NCBI RefSeq assembly: GCF_013416525.1
Contig: NZ_JACCEM010000002.1
Location: forward strand, 434,001 to 498,000
Direction of reading: 5' to 3'
DNA: 64,000 nt
Source: Parapusillimonas granuli
GTDB taxonomy: Bacteria; Pseudomonadota; Gammaproteobacteria; Burkholderiales; Burkholderiaceae_B
In this document: positions 22,804-30,694 of the stretch, in pieces
Position numbering within the stretch: position 1 is the first letter of the stretch
Layout: each line of letters begins with the position of its first letter
Made by a program: the position numbers and the translations under genes
The notes under the pieces: model-generated
What the model was told of the DNA's origin: nothing
Databases searched by the model: none
Seen by the model: the letters and a program-made list of their open reading frames with translations, nothing else

Positions 22804-23836
22804 TCGGGTATTTTTGATTGGCCTTGTTGACGAAATCGTTGGTCCAGATCTTGCTTACGTCGATCTTGTCTTTCGGGAAATTCGGCACGAAAGCCGCCAA
22901 GGCGTTCAAGGCGGTCTGCGGGCCGTCGTCGGGCACCCGGCCGTCGGGCGAAAGCGCTTCCTTGTTGCCTTGCAAGGCGAGCTTGTACAGCTCCACGTCG
23001 CCCAGCAGATAGCTTTCGGGCACGACCTTGGCGATCTGGTCGGGCGTGGACGCCCGTATCCATTTGTCGGCCCGGACGATGGCGTTGGCCAGGGCCTGGA
23101 CCGTATTGGGGTGCTTGTCGATGAATTCCTGCGAGGTATAGAGGCAGCCGGACGGCATGTTGCCGCCGAAGATCTGGATGGTGTCCTTGATGGTCCGGGT
23201 ATCGGCGACGATCTGCACGGCGTCTTCCTTGACGAGCGTGCTGATGACCGGATCCAGGTTGGCGATGGCGTCGATTTGGCCGGTGCGCATGGCGGTGATG
23301 GCGCCCGCCCCCGCGCCCACCCCGACGATGGAGACGTCGGTGGGCTTGAGGCCGTGCTGAGCCAGGTAGAAGCTGACCATCATGTTGGTGGACGACCCCG
23401 GCGCCGTGACGCCGACCTTCTTGCCTTTCAGGTCGGCAGGGCTTTTGTAGCCGGCCATGGTTTTCTTGGAGACCGCCAGCACGATCATGGGCGCGTGGCC
23501 CTGCTGGGCGAAGGCGCGATAGGCCTGCCCCTTGGACTGCAGGTTGATCGTATGCTCGAACGCGCCCGAAACCACGTCGGCGCTGCCGCCGACCACGGCT
23601 TGCAGCGCCTTGGAACCGCCGGCGAAATCGACGATCTTCGCGTCCAGCCCTTCGTCCTTGAAGTAGCCGTTCACATGGGCGATGGACAAGGGCAGATAAT
23701 AGATGAGCGCCTGGCCACCCACGGCAATCACCACGTCTTTCTTTTCCAGCGCCTGGGCGCCGGCAAAACGAGGGGCGACGGCCGCTGCACCGGCTACACC
23801 CGCCAACTTGAGCATATCGCGACGAGACAAGGACAT
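22796..23836 (-). CDS. ABC transporter substrate-binding protein, NMT1/SsuA-like, Tat-type signal
   Basis: A 346-residue periplasmic binding protein. The N-terminus MSLSRRDMLKLAGVAGAAAV is a twin-arginine-like signal, followed by FAGAQA as a cleavage region. The mature part has the NMT1/SsuA-type features IYYLPLSIAHVNGYFKDEGL, GGSKALQAVVGGSADVVSG, and LKGKKVGVTAPGSSTNMM. Family substrates include sulfonates, taurine, nitrate, pyrimidines and phthalates; none is favoured here. An AGGAG ribosome site 7 nt upstream supports the start. The 159-bp region to recR holds its promoter. Confidence 0.85.
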   Translation of the reverse strand: MSLSRRDMLKLAGVAGAAAVAPRFAGAQALEKKDVVIAVGGQALIYYLPLSIAHVNGYFKDEGLDAKIVDFAGGSKALQAVVGGSADVVSGAFEHTINLQSKGQAYRAFAQQGHAPMIVLAVSKKTMAGYKSPADLKGKKVGVTAPGSSTNMMVSFYLAQHGLKPTDVSIVGVGAGAGAITAMRTGQIDAIANLDPVISTLVKEDAVQIVADTRTIKDTIQIFGGNMPSGCLYTSQEFIDKHPNTVQALANAIVRADKWIRASTPDQIAKVVPESYLLGDVELYKLALQGNKEALSPDGRVPDDGPQTALNALAAFVPNFPKDKIDVSKIWTNDFVNKANQKYPNA

Positions 23837-23995
23837 TAGGGATCTCCTGAATTGTAGGCACGGGGGCCCGATTTTTTCGTCATATTACATGAGATCAGGC
23901 GCGGCAAGCGGATAGGACCGCTGGGCTCATGGATATCCCTATTCATTCCGATTCTCTTTCCGGCCGGAGCGGCGGGCGAGTTCCGCGACCGCCCT

Positions 23996-24604
23996 TCAGG
24001 TACTGCGCCGCTCCATCAGCGCCCAGGCGATGGTCCCCGCATCGACATACTCGAGCTCGCTGCCCGCCGGCACCCCTCGCGCAAGACGGCTCACCGCGAT
24101 GCCGCGCGACTGCAGCAGCTCGGACAGGTAATGCGCCGTCGTCTCGCCTTCGGCCGTGAAATTGGTGGCCAGTATGACCTCTTTCACCAGCCCGTCATCC
24201 ACCCGCTTCAACAGCCTGTCGAACCGCAGCTCATCGGGGCCTATGCCCTCGAGCGGCGCGAGCCGGCCCATCAGCACATAGTACAGCCCCCGATACCCAT
24301 GGCTGGACTCGATCATGTTCTGGTCCGCCGGAGTCTCGACGATGCACAAGATGGACGGATCGCGCTTGGGATTGCTGCAGGTGGCGCAGATTTCCTCTTC
24401 GGTGAAGCCATTGCACCGCGCGCAATGGCGCAGGTCCCGCAGCGCCGAAGACAGCGCGCGGCTGAGCTGCTCGGCGCCCGGCTGGTCGTGCTGCAGCAGG
24501 TGGTAGGCCATGCGCCGGGCGGACCGGACCCCCACGCCCGGCAGGCGGCGCAGGGATTCGATGAGAGCCTTCAGCGGTTCAGGCTCTGGCAAAGGCGCTT
24601 CCAT
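23996..24604 (-). CDS. recR: Recombination protein RecR
   Basis: RecR acts with RecF/RecO to load RecA at gaps. The 202-residue protein has a helix-hairpin-helix segment ([20 protein letters not shown]), the Cys4 zinc finger ([20 protein letters not shown]) and a Toprim domain ([16 protein letters not shown] to [15 protein letters not shown]). It lies 3 bp after ybaB in the conserved dnaX-ybaB-recR order. Confidence 0.97.
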   Translation of the reverse strand: MEAPLPEPEPLKALIESLRRLPGVGVRSARRMAYHLLQHDQPGAEQLSRALSSALRDLRHCARCNGFTEEEICATCSNPKRDPSILCIVETPADQNMIESSHGYRGLYYVLMGRLAPLEGIGPDELRFDRLLKRVDDGLVKEVILATNFTAEGETTAHYLSELLQSRGIAVSRLARGVPAGSELEYVDAGTIAWALMERRST

Positions 24605-24607
24605 TTA

Positions 24608-24934
24608 TCAGAACGGCAGTTTCATCCCGGGGGGCAAGGGCATGCCTGCCGTGACCGAAGCCATTTTTTCCTGGGAAGTCGTTTCCGCCTTGCGCAAGGC
24701 GTCGTTGAAAGCGGCCGCGACCAGGTCCTCGAGCATGTCTTTGTCGTCGGCGAGCAGGCTGGGATCTATCGTCACGCGCTTGACGTCGTGCCGGCAGGAC
24801 ATGGACACCTTGACGAGCCCGCCGCCCGATGCGCCTTCGACGACGATCTCGGCCAGCGCTTCCTGGGCCTTCTTCATGTTTTCCTGCATTTGCTGCGCCT
24901 GGCGCATCAGGCCCGCGATCTGTCCTTTCATCAT
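24608..24934 (-). CDS. ybaB: YbaB/EbfC-family nucleoid-associated protein
   Basis: A 108-residue DNA-binding dimer of the YbaB/EbfC family. It contains [20 protein letters not shown], the conserved [20 protein letters not shown] core and a C-terminal LPPGMKLPF typical of the family. It sits between dnaX (67 bp upstream) and recR (3 bp downstream), and the operon is widely conserved. Confidence 0.95.
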   Translation of the reverse strand: MMKGQIAGLMRQAQQMQENMKKAQEALAEIVVEGASGGGLVKVSMSCRHDVKRVTIDPSLLADDKDMLEDLVAAAFNDALRKAETTSQEKMASVTAGMPLPPGMKLPF

Positions 24935-25001
24935 GATTGATTTTTCCTGAGATGAGTATGGTAAAGAAGAAGAAAAACGCCCGGCCTCATGCCGCTGCCT
25001 T

Positions 25002-27137
25002 TCAGCGTTGCGGGGCCGCCCGATGCTCGGGCGCGGCGCTGATGGAACCCGGCACCACCGTGGCGCCGAACTCGGCGATCAGGGTCCGTACGAAAGCGTC
25101 GTTCGCCACCGCTCGTTCGGCGTCCTTCTGGCGCTGGGCCCTGCGCGCCTGCTCGACGGCATGGGCGGTTTCGTCGCCCGTGGCGCCATATTCGACATCG
25201 AGCTGGACGACGGTGCCGAAGTGCTCGGACAGCACCGTGCGCAGGCGGGCCTTGCCGGGGCTTTCAGCCAGGCTGCGCACGGCCACGCGCAGGCGGACCG
25301 TATCGCCCTCGGCGCCCAGCCACTCGCTTTGCCGGGCGAGCTCGGCCGCCAGCCCCGTCACGGGCAGGGTCGCGGCAAGCGCCGGCCAGCCGCTGGGGGA
25401 CATGTCCCGCAAGCGGGGGGAGCGCGCCTTCTTGGGCGGTTCCGCGAACACCATGGGCACGGAGTCCGGCTCGTAGCCGGCCAGGGCTTCGAAGTCGTCC
25501 ACAGGCGCGTAGCCGCCGTCCTCGTCCATGTAGACCGGTTCGAAGCGGGCGTCGTCGAATTGGCCGCCGTCGAATTGATCGCTGTCGAACCGGGCGTCAT
25601 CGAGCCCGCCGCCGTGGGAGTCGCTTTCGCCTTGCGGATCCGGGGCGGGAGAGGACGCCGGCGCCGGGGATTCGGGTGCCGGTTCCATCGGCTGGGCGGC
25701 GGCCGGCTCTTCGCTTGCCGCCTGCTCGCCGTCCGATGGAAGGGGTTCCCAGGCGGGGACGTCGTGGTCGGCCCAGGAGCCCGCATCGGCGGCCGGGATG
25801 TCTGGAGATGTGGCCGCGGCAATGCCCGCGGATGCCGCTGCGGCGCCTTTCGTTGCGGCATCGCCGTCCGCGCCCTCGGCAGCCGCGGCATGATCCGCTG
25901 CGTTGCCGACGGACGAGGCGTCGTGGGCCGCCCGGGACGGCGACGCCTCCAGCGGAGCCGCCGCGGCTTGCGTGCTTGCCGGCGCGTCGACGCCGGGACC
26001 GGCGGCGGCCGACGCATCGGCGCCCGGTGAGGGCGGCGCGGCCGCCGGCGAACCGCCGGGGACCAGCGACAGCATGCGCAGGCAGGCCATGACGAAGCCG
26101 GCGTATTCGTCGGGCGCCAGGGCGAGTTCCTGCCGGCTGTGCACCGCCACGGAATAGAACAGCTGCACGTAGTCCGGATGCAGCAGGCCGGCCAGCGCCG
26201 CGATGTCTTCGGCCAGGGGGTCGTCCGCCGGCGTCAGGCCCGGCACCCGCTGCTGCATCGCCACGCGGGACAGCAGGACGGCGAGATCGGCCAGGGCGCC
26301 CGAATAGGACAGGCCGCGATTCGCGAGCTCGTCGGCCACCTTCAGCACTTGCCTGGCGTCGCTCGCGGCGAGCGCGCGCAGCAATGCCGCCAGATGGCGC
26401 TGGTCGATGGTGCCCAGCATGCCCTGGATGGCTTCGCTGCTGATGTTGCCCGCGCTGTAGGCAATCGCCTGGTCGGTCAGGGACAGGGCGTCGCGCATCG
26501 AGCCGGACGCCGCCTGGGCCAGCAGGCGCAGCGCCGGCGTCTCGAACTCGACGCCCTCTTGCGCGAGGATGTCCTGCAGATGGCCGACGATGGCGTCGGC
26601 CGTCATCTGCTTCAGGTTGAACTGCAGGCAGCGCGACAGCACCGTGACCGGGATTTTCTGGGGGTCGGTCGTGGCGAGTATGAATTTGACGTGGGGCGGA
26701 GGCTCTTCCAGCGTCTTGAGCATGGCGTTGAACGCGTGGCCGGTAAGCATGTGCACTTCGTCGATCATGTAGACCTTGAAGCGGCCGCTGCCGGGCGCAT
26801 AGACGGCCTGTTCGAGCAGCTGCGTCATTTCCTCGACACCACGGTTGGAGGCCGCATCCAGTTCGACATAATCGACGAAGCGGCCCGCGTCGATTTCGGT
26901 GCAGGCGCGGCAGACGCCGCAGGGCTGGGCGGTGATGCCGGCTTCGCAATTGAGGGACTTGGCCAGTATGCGCGACAGCGTGGTCTTGCCGACACCGCGC
27001 GTGCCCGTGAACAGCCAGGCATGATGCAGGCGCTGGGTGGACAGCGCGTGCGTCAGGGCGCGTACCACGTGGTCCTGGCCGATCAGGGTGTCAAACGAAC
27101 GGGGCCGCCATTTACGCGCCAATACCAGATATGTCAT
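25002..27137 (-). CDS. dnaX: DNA polymerase III subunits gamma/tau
   Basis: The clamp-loader ATPase, 711 residues. AAA+ domain: Walker [19 protein letters not shown], zinc-binding cysteines in [16 protein letters not shown], Walker [15 protein letters not shown] and sensor/SRC motif [13 protein letters not shown]. Residues about 380-590 are an Ala/Pro/Gly/Asp-rich linker that includes short FDxxQF/DDARF repeats. A tau-like C-terminal domain follows. The start [18 protein letters not shown] is set by homology, since an ATG 20 codons upstream adds non-conserved sequence. No A-AAA-AAG slippery site was found, so a separate gamma product is not predicted by that route. Confidence 0.96.
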   Translation of the reverse strand: MTYLVLARKWRPRSFDTLIGQDHVVRALTHALSTQRLHHAWLFTGTRGVGKTTLSRILAKSLNCEAGITAQPCGVCRACTEIDAGRFVDYVELDAASNRGVEEMTQLLEQAVYAPGSGRFKVYMIDEVHMLTGHAFNAMLKTLEEPPPHVKFILATTDPQKIPVTVLSRCLQFNLKQMTADAIVGHLQDILAQEGVEFETPALRLLAQAASGSMRDALSLTDQAIAYSAGNISSEAIQGMLGTIDQRHLAALLRALAASDARQVLKVADELANRGLSYSGALADLAVLLSRVAMQQRVPGLTPADDPLAEDIAALAGLLHPDYVQLFYSVAVHSRQELALAPDEYAGFVMACLRMLSLVPGGSPAAAPPSPGADASAAAGPGVDAPASTQAAAAPLEASPSRAAHDASSVGNAADHAAAAEGADGDAATKGAAAASAGIAAATSPDIPAADAGSWADHDVPAWEPLPSDGEQAASEEPAAAQPMEPAPESPAPASSPAPDPQGESDSHGGGLDDARFDSDQFDGGQFDDARFEPVYMDEDGGYAPVDDFEALAGYEPDSVPMVFAEPPKKARSPRLRDMSPSGWPALAATLPVTGLAAELARQSEWLGAEGDTVRLRVAVRSLAESPGKARLRTVLSEHFGTVVQLDVEYGATGDETAHAVEQARRAQRQKDAERAVANDAFVRTLIAEFGATVVPGSISAAPEHRAAPQR

Positions 27138-27214
27138 GCAAGGAGCCTGAAACCGGGAGCTATCGTGATGGGTAAACGAAAAGTGTACCGGATTCAAGAA
27201 GGCTAGTGGTATTT

Positions 27215-27315
27215 GGGGGCGAGCCTGACTTCGGCACTGATCCTAAACGGCTGTGGCTGCTTCGTTCCCGACCTGACCAGGTTCACCGCCGGACCATGCG
27301 AAGGGGCCCGCCGCC
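27215..27315 (-). ncRNA. ffs: 4.5S signal recognition particle RNA
   Basis: The minus strand contains the SRP domain IV signature CCTGGTCAGGTCGGGAACGAAG followed by CAGCC, matching the conserved GGTCAGG...GGAA...GAAGCAGCC loop of bacterial SRP RNA. The ends pair: GGCGGCGGGCC (5') with GGCTCGCCCCC (3'), with one mismatch and one G-U, giving a rod of about 101 nt, similar to E. coli 4.5S (114 nt). It lies between addA and dnaX; scRNA-dnaX-recR linkage is known in other bacteria. Ends are estimated from the pairing. Confidence 0.9.
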
Positions 27316-27352
27316 TGAAAGTTTAACAGGTCTTGGCCCCGCGTGCCGCCGC

Positions 27353-30300
27353 TCAGACGACCAGGCCGTAATCGACCCAGATGTCGGCCCTGGGGAAGTA
27401 CAGCGCCCCGCGCGCGGGGCGGCCGTCCAGCGCCCGGACGTGGGTGCAATAACGTTCTATCTGCTCCCTGTAGGCTTCCTTCATGCGCGCCGAGAATTCC
27501 GCCGCGCTTTCGCCGTCGCGCGGCACGCCCGTCTTGTAATCGACCACCAGCCAGTCCCGCTCCCGGGAAATGGCCAGGTCGATGACGGAGACGCGGCCGC
27601 TGACGTCCAGCAGCGCCCATTCCCGGTGCGCCTTGGCCACGTGCAGCAGCCAGCGGCCGCGCTCGCTGGCGAGCGTGGCGAGCAACGTATCCCGCAAAAC
27701 GCCGGCGGCGGCGTCCAGCCGGGATTCCCGCAAGCCGGCGCGGCTCAGTTGCTTGCGGAACACCGGCAGGCTGGCGCGCAGCACGTCCTCGCTCCAGGCC
27801 TCGGCGCCGTCGTGTCCCAGGCGTTCCAGCCAGGCGTGCGCCACGCTGCCGATGATGCTTTCGTCCGTCGTGGCGGCCCGCCAGTCCCAGGGCGCCGGCG
27901 GCCCGCCGGCGAGGGGACGGGCCTCGCGGCTTGCCGGGATGGAGGCTTCGGCCATGCGCAGCAGGCGGCGGTCTTCCGTCCGGCTTTTCCGCGTGGCGCC
28001 CGCAGCCTGGAGGGCGGCGGCTTCTGGCGCTTCGGGCGGACGCATCCGCCCCCACAGGCGCCCCAGCATCGAAGCGCCCGACGGCGGCTTGACGGCCATG
28101 CCCTCGTCGAGCCTGAGCTCGCCGATCAGGTGCAGCTGCTTGCGCGCCCGGGTCAGGGCCACGTACAGCAGGCGGTCGGCCTCGTAGGCGGCGCGCTTCT
28201 TTTCACGGGCCGCCAGGTAGAGCGAAACCGGATCGTGCTCGTCCGCCGCCCTGGGCTTGATGGGCCCCAGCAGCAGTTCTTCCCCGCTCTGCTCGAAACG
28301 CATCAGCGGCGCCCGGTCGCTGCGCGGCGATTTATGCAGGCCGGCGATGATCACCGTCTCGAACTCCAGCCCTTTCGACTTGTGGATGGTCATGACTTCC
28401 ACCGCCGGGCCGCCGCCACTGGGCGCCGCGTACAGCTCGTCCAGCCGGTTCTCGAGCTCGACCGGATCGAGATTGCCGTAGGGCGCCAGTTCCTCGACCA
28501 GGCGGAAGAGACGCTCCACATCCGCCCGGTCGCTCGGCTCGGGATAGACGGCGGGGCCGCCGAGCCGGGTCCAGCATTCTTCGAGCCAGGCCGCGAAAGG
28601 GATGGCCCCGGCCGCGTTGGCGGGATCCAGCATCACGTGGGCCGCATGCCGCAGGCGCTTGAGTTCGCCCGCCGGCAGGCCGGCCTGCCCGGCCGCCGCG
28701 CGCTTCAGGAAATCTTCGATCAGAGCGGGCATCGCCGCATGGTGGTCATGCCCGCACAAGGCATGGAGGCTGTTCAAGGTGAGGCCGCACAAGGGCGAAC
28801 GCAGCACCGACAGCCATGCCAGGCGATCCGCCGGATGGGACAGCGCCCGCGCCAGCTGCGCCAGGTCGATCACGGGCTGGCGCGAACGCAGGGTGACGAG
28901 CTCGACGGCCCGGCAAGGGACGCCCTGTTCGGCGAGCCGGTGCACGATGCCGCCCAGATGCGTGCGCGCACGCACCAGTATGGCCACCGGATGCTCGCTG
29001 CCGGCGTTGCGCTCCAGCGCTTCCCGGGCGAGCCGCACGGCCAGCGCCTCCGCGTCGTCGGAGAGGTCCTCGGCCGCGTCCCCGTCGGCCGGCGCGGGCA
29101 GCCATACGGGGTGGAACTCGGCGCCCGGGCCGTCCCGGCCCTCGTTGAAGGCCGCCGAGGGCGTATAAGTGATGGCGCCCAGCCCCGGATGGTTGCGGGA
29201 CGGGAAAATGGGACCGCAGGCGGCGTTGACCCATTCCACCAGATGGGCTTGCGAACGGAAATTGTCCGTCAGGTCCAGCGCCGTCAGCTCGACCTCGCCC
29301 AGGCCGTTTTCCTTGACGCGCAGAAAGCCCCCCACGTCGGCCTTGCGGAAACGGTAGATCGACTGCATGGGGTCGCCGACCAGGAACAGCGTGCGGCCGT
29401 CGCCGGCCGACCAGCCCGCGGTCAAGCGCTCCAGCAGCGCGATCTGCGATTGGCTGGTGTCCTGGAATTCGTCCACCAGCAGATGCCGGATGGATGCGTC
29501 CAGGGCCAGCAAGAGATCGCTGGGATCGTCGGCCTCGCCCAGGGCCTGCAGGGCGCGCTGCGAGATCTCGGCGAAGTCGACCTCGCCGGTCTCGGTGAAG
29601 CGCAGCTTGAGCTGCGCCGCCGCCAGCCACAGCACCTGGATCAGGACGGCCAGGACCTCCTGCTGCCCGGCGGAATACCCGCGCGCGGGCGCGCAACGGA
29701 TGTCCGCGAGCTCCGCCACCCAGGGCTCTTCTTCGGGCACCGCCTTGATCCAGTCCAGAAACGCTTCCTTGTATCCGGACTTGGCCTTGAAGCCCTGCTT
29801 GATGGTCGCCGTCCGGCGCGGCGTGCCCTTGCCGGTGAGCAGGATGTCGGCCAGCGCCTGCCATCTGCCCAGGCTTTGCGCGTCCGTGCCGAAGGGCGCG
29901 CCGTCCCAGTCCAGCAGCCGGCTCAGATCGAGGCCGCCGTCCTCGGATTCGGCCAGGCAGCGGGCGGCCTCGCGTATGGGTTCCGCCAGGGCCTGGGCCC
30001 AGCCCGGCGGCATGGCGTCCTTCAGCCGGCGCAGGTCCTGCTCGATGGAGCGGTTCAGGTTGTCCATGAGCAGATCGATGTCGCCGCCTTCGGCCAGCAG
30101 GGGCAGCCATTGGTCCCGGCTGGCGAGCATGTCGGCAAGCAGCGACTGGGCCGCGCCCACGTCCACGTCCATGTGCTCGATGAGCGCGGCGACGGCTGCA
30201 TGCTCGTCCGCCATGGCGAGCGTGGCCCGCGCGGCCGCTTCGTAGTGCTCGCGCGCATTGTCGGCGATGGCGGGCACGCCGCCCAGGGAACTGAGCCAGG

Positions 30301-30694
30301 GCATGGCCCGCACCAGGTAGGTGCAGAAGGAATCGATGGTGCGGATGCTGAGCCGCGCCGGATGCTCCAGCAGACTCCAGCCCAGTTCTTCATTGCGCCG
30401 CATCGCCCGCTGCGCCAGCAGCCAGCTGCGCCGCTTGTGCGGCTCGCCCGGCTCGGGGCCCTTGCCGGCTTCCAGCTTGCCGATGACGCGCGCGTGCATT
30501 TCGGACGCGGCCTTGCGGGTGAAGGTGATGGCCACGATTTCCTCGGGGCGGTTCACCGTCGCCAGCAAGGCCAGGATGCGGTCGGTGAGCAATTCGGTCT
30601 TGCCCGAGCCCGCGGGGGCCTGGATGATGAACGACCGCGCGGGATCGACGGCCGCCGCGCGGACCGCGCTGTCGCTGGGTTGCTTATTCGACAC
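27353..30694 (-). CDS. addA: Double-strand-break repair helicase-nuclease AddA (UvrD/Rep superfamily)
   Basis: An 1113-residue SF1 helicase with a C-terminal nuclease, the partner of AddB in processing double-strand ends for RecA. Helicase motifs appear in order: I SFIIQAPAGSGKTELLTDRI, Ia AITFTRKAASEMHARV, II LLVDEFQDTSQSQIALLERL, III GDPMQSIYRFRKADVGGFL, V MTIHKSKGLEFETVIIAG and VI LLYVALTRARKQLHL. The PD-(D/E)XK nuclease core is DWLVVDYKTGVPRDGESAAE with QIERYC after it. It overlaps addB by 11 bp. It is more like the alphaproteobacterial-type AddA than E. coli RecB. Confidence 0.9.
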   Translation of the reverse strand: MSNKQPSDSAVRAAAVDPARSFIIQAPAGSGKTELLTDRILALLATVNRPEEIVAITFTRKAASEMHARVIGKLEAGKGPEPGEPHKRRSWLLAQRAMRRNEELGWSLLEHPARLSIRTIDSFCTYLVRAMPWLSSLGGVPAIADNAREHYEAAARATLAMADEHAAVAALIEHMDVDVGAAQSLLADMLASRDQWLPLLAEGGDIDLLMDNLNRSIEQDLRRLKDAMPPGWAQALAEPIREAARCLAESEDGGLDLSRLLDWDGAPFGTDAQSLGRWQALADILLTGKGTPRRTATIKQGFKAKSGYKEAFLDWIKAVPEEEPWVAELADIRCAPARGYSAGQQEVLAVLIQVLWLAAAQLKLRFTETGEVDFAEISQRALQALGEADDPSDLLLALDASIRHLLVDEFQDTSQSQIALLERLTAGWSAGDGRTLFLVGDPMQSIYRFRKADVGGFLRVKENGLGEVELTALDLTDNFRSQAHLVEWVNAACGPIFPSRNHPGLGAITYTPSAAFNEGRDGPGAEFHPVWLPAPADGDAAEDLSDDAEALAVRLAREALERNAGSEHPVAILVRARTHLGGIVHRLAEQGVPCRAVELVTLRSRQPVIDLAQLARALSHPADRLAWLSVLRSPLCGLTLNSLHALCGHDHHAAMPALIEDFLKRAAAGQAGLPAGELKRLRHAAHVMLDPANAAGAIPFAAWLEECWTRLGGPAVYPEPSDRADVERLFRLVEELAPYGNLDPVELENRLDELYAAPSGGGPAVEVMTIHKSKGLEFETVIIAGLHKSPRSDRAPLMRFEQSGEELLLGPIKPRAADEHDPVSLYLAAREKKRAAYEADRLLYVALTRARKQLHLIGELRLDEGMAVKPPSGASMLGRLWGRMRPPEAPEAAALQAAGATRKSRTEDRRLLRMAEASIPASREARPLAGGPPAPWDWRAATTDESIIGSVAHAWLERLGHDGAEAWSEDVLRASLPVFRKQLSRAGLRESRLDAAAGVLRDTLLATLASERGRWLLHVAKAHREWALLDVSGRVSVIDLAISRERDWLVVDYKTGVPRDGESAAEFSARMKEAYREQIERYCTHVRALDGRPARGALYFPRADIWVDYGLVV

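Noticed and set aside
25002-27137. Programmed -1 frameshift in dnaX producing gamma
   Set aside because: No A-AAA-AAG slippery heptamer with a stem-loop was found at the expected position; only in-frame AAGAAG-type sequence is present.
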